From: Synechococcus sp. RS9916
GTDB lineage: Bacteria; Cyanobacteriota; Cyanobacteriia; PCC-6307; Cyanobiaceae
Length of the DNA stretch: 64,000 nt
NCBI RefSeq assembly: GCF_000153825.1
Contig: NZ_DS022299.1
Span: 335,008 to 399,007 of the forward strand
Direction of reading: 5' to 3'
Positions 63,903 to 64,000 of this stretch are shown in pieces. The first letter of the stretch is position 1; every line of letters begins with the position of its first letter. The notes beneath the pieces were generated by a model, which was not told the DNA's origin, did not search any database, and saw nothing but the letters and a program-made list of their open reading frames with translations. The position numbers were made by a program, and so were the translations under genes.

Positions 63903-64000
63903 TCACCAGCGGCGGCATTGATACGTCCATTGCTGCCGTAACGACGGCATATTCATTGTCTCGCTGATTGGATATGTAGCCGCTCCCCTGCATTGACTGG
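63898..64000 (-). other. Window-edge segment with indels relative to the repeat
   Basis: Relative to copy A: GGG becomes GG at ~63896-63898, AAA becomes AA in the TAAACG context at ~63941, and the ~25 bases after ATTGT differ. The broken frames encode pieces of the expected repeat (DNEYAVV, then GYIS reversed order-wise), so the protein continues but the sequence here is altered. Confidence 0.7.

Overview
The window looks like a piece of a marine picocyanobacterial chromosome, most probably cluster-5 Synechococcus. It encodes a D1 photosystem II protein (psbA), cytochrome c6 (petJ), two high-light-inducible proteins, and many small families typical of cyanobacteria (DUF2605, DUF1830, DUF4278, DUF2256, DUF1651, DUF3721, Nif11, TIGR02450). 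Genes are densely packed, often with 1-4 base overlaps. No rRNA, tRNA, CRISPR array, transposase or phage block was seen.

Layout. 1-5 kb: thrS (cut by the window edge), a DUF2605 protein, a secreted lysozyme-like protein, trpS, and a cation-efflux transporter. 5-12 kb: a membrane protein, psbA with its own terminator and a striking set of phased palindromes upstream, a GapA-type glyceraldehyde-3-phosphate dehydrogenase, a HIT protein and katG. 12-18 kb: overlapping minus-strand runs with a sugar kinase, hli, thiD-nth, rhomboid, a PPOX flavoprotein and a SIMPL protein. 18-33 kb: two overlapping FAD oxidoreductases (one carotenoid-isomerase-like), a methyltransferase with small zinc-ribbon and Trp-rich proteins, an NAD(P)-binding protein, a peroxiredoxin-like protein, a bestrophin-like channel, a Rieske oxygenase with a cupin, a zinc alcohol dehydrogenase, a GST and a beta-hydroxyacid dehydrogenase. 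33-42 kb: an accessory-looking stretch of mostly tiny proteins (a double-glycine-leader-like peptide, a Nif11 protein, single-helix membrane proteins) with a GNAT acetyltransferase and an SRAP (HMCES/YedK) protein.

42-49.6 kb: a manganese-type ABC transporter (ATPase and permease) with a cyclic-nucleotide-binding-domain protein between them; a cobalamin riboswitch in front of a His-rich secreted DUF3721 protein; petJ; OsmC; a DMT permease; VanW; rsmE; and two small conserved proteins.

49.6-64 kb, 22 % of the window, is one minus-strand reading frame of at least 4,755 codons, N-terminally incomplete. It is a giant type Va autotransporter: about 70 short repeats ending in a QSIGGGGG-like motif, a pre-barrel linker, and a C-terminal outer-membrane beta-barrel ending in Phe. 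Its upstream part holds a near-identical 1,167-bp in-frame tandem duplication. Base composition changes sharply inside the gene, and the last ~100 bases of the window carry indels relative to the repeat. This surface protein is the most remarkable object here.
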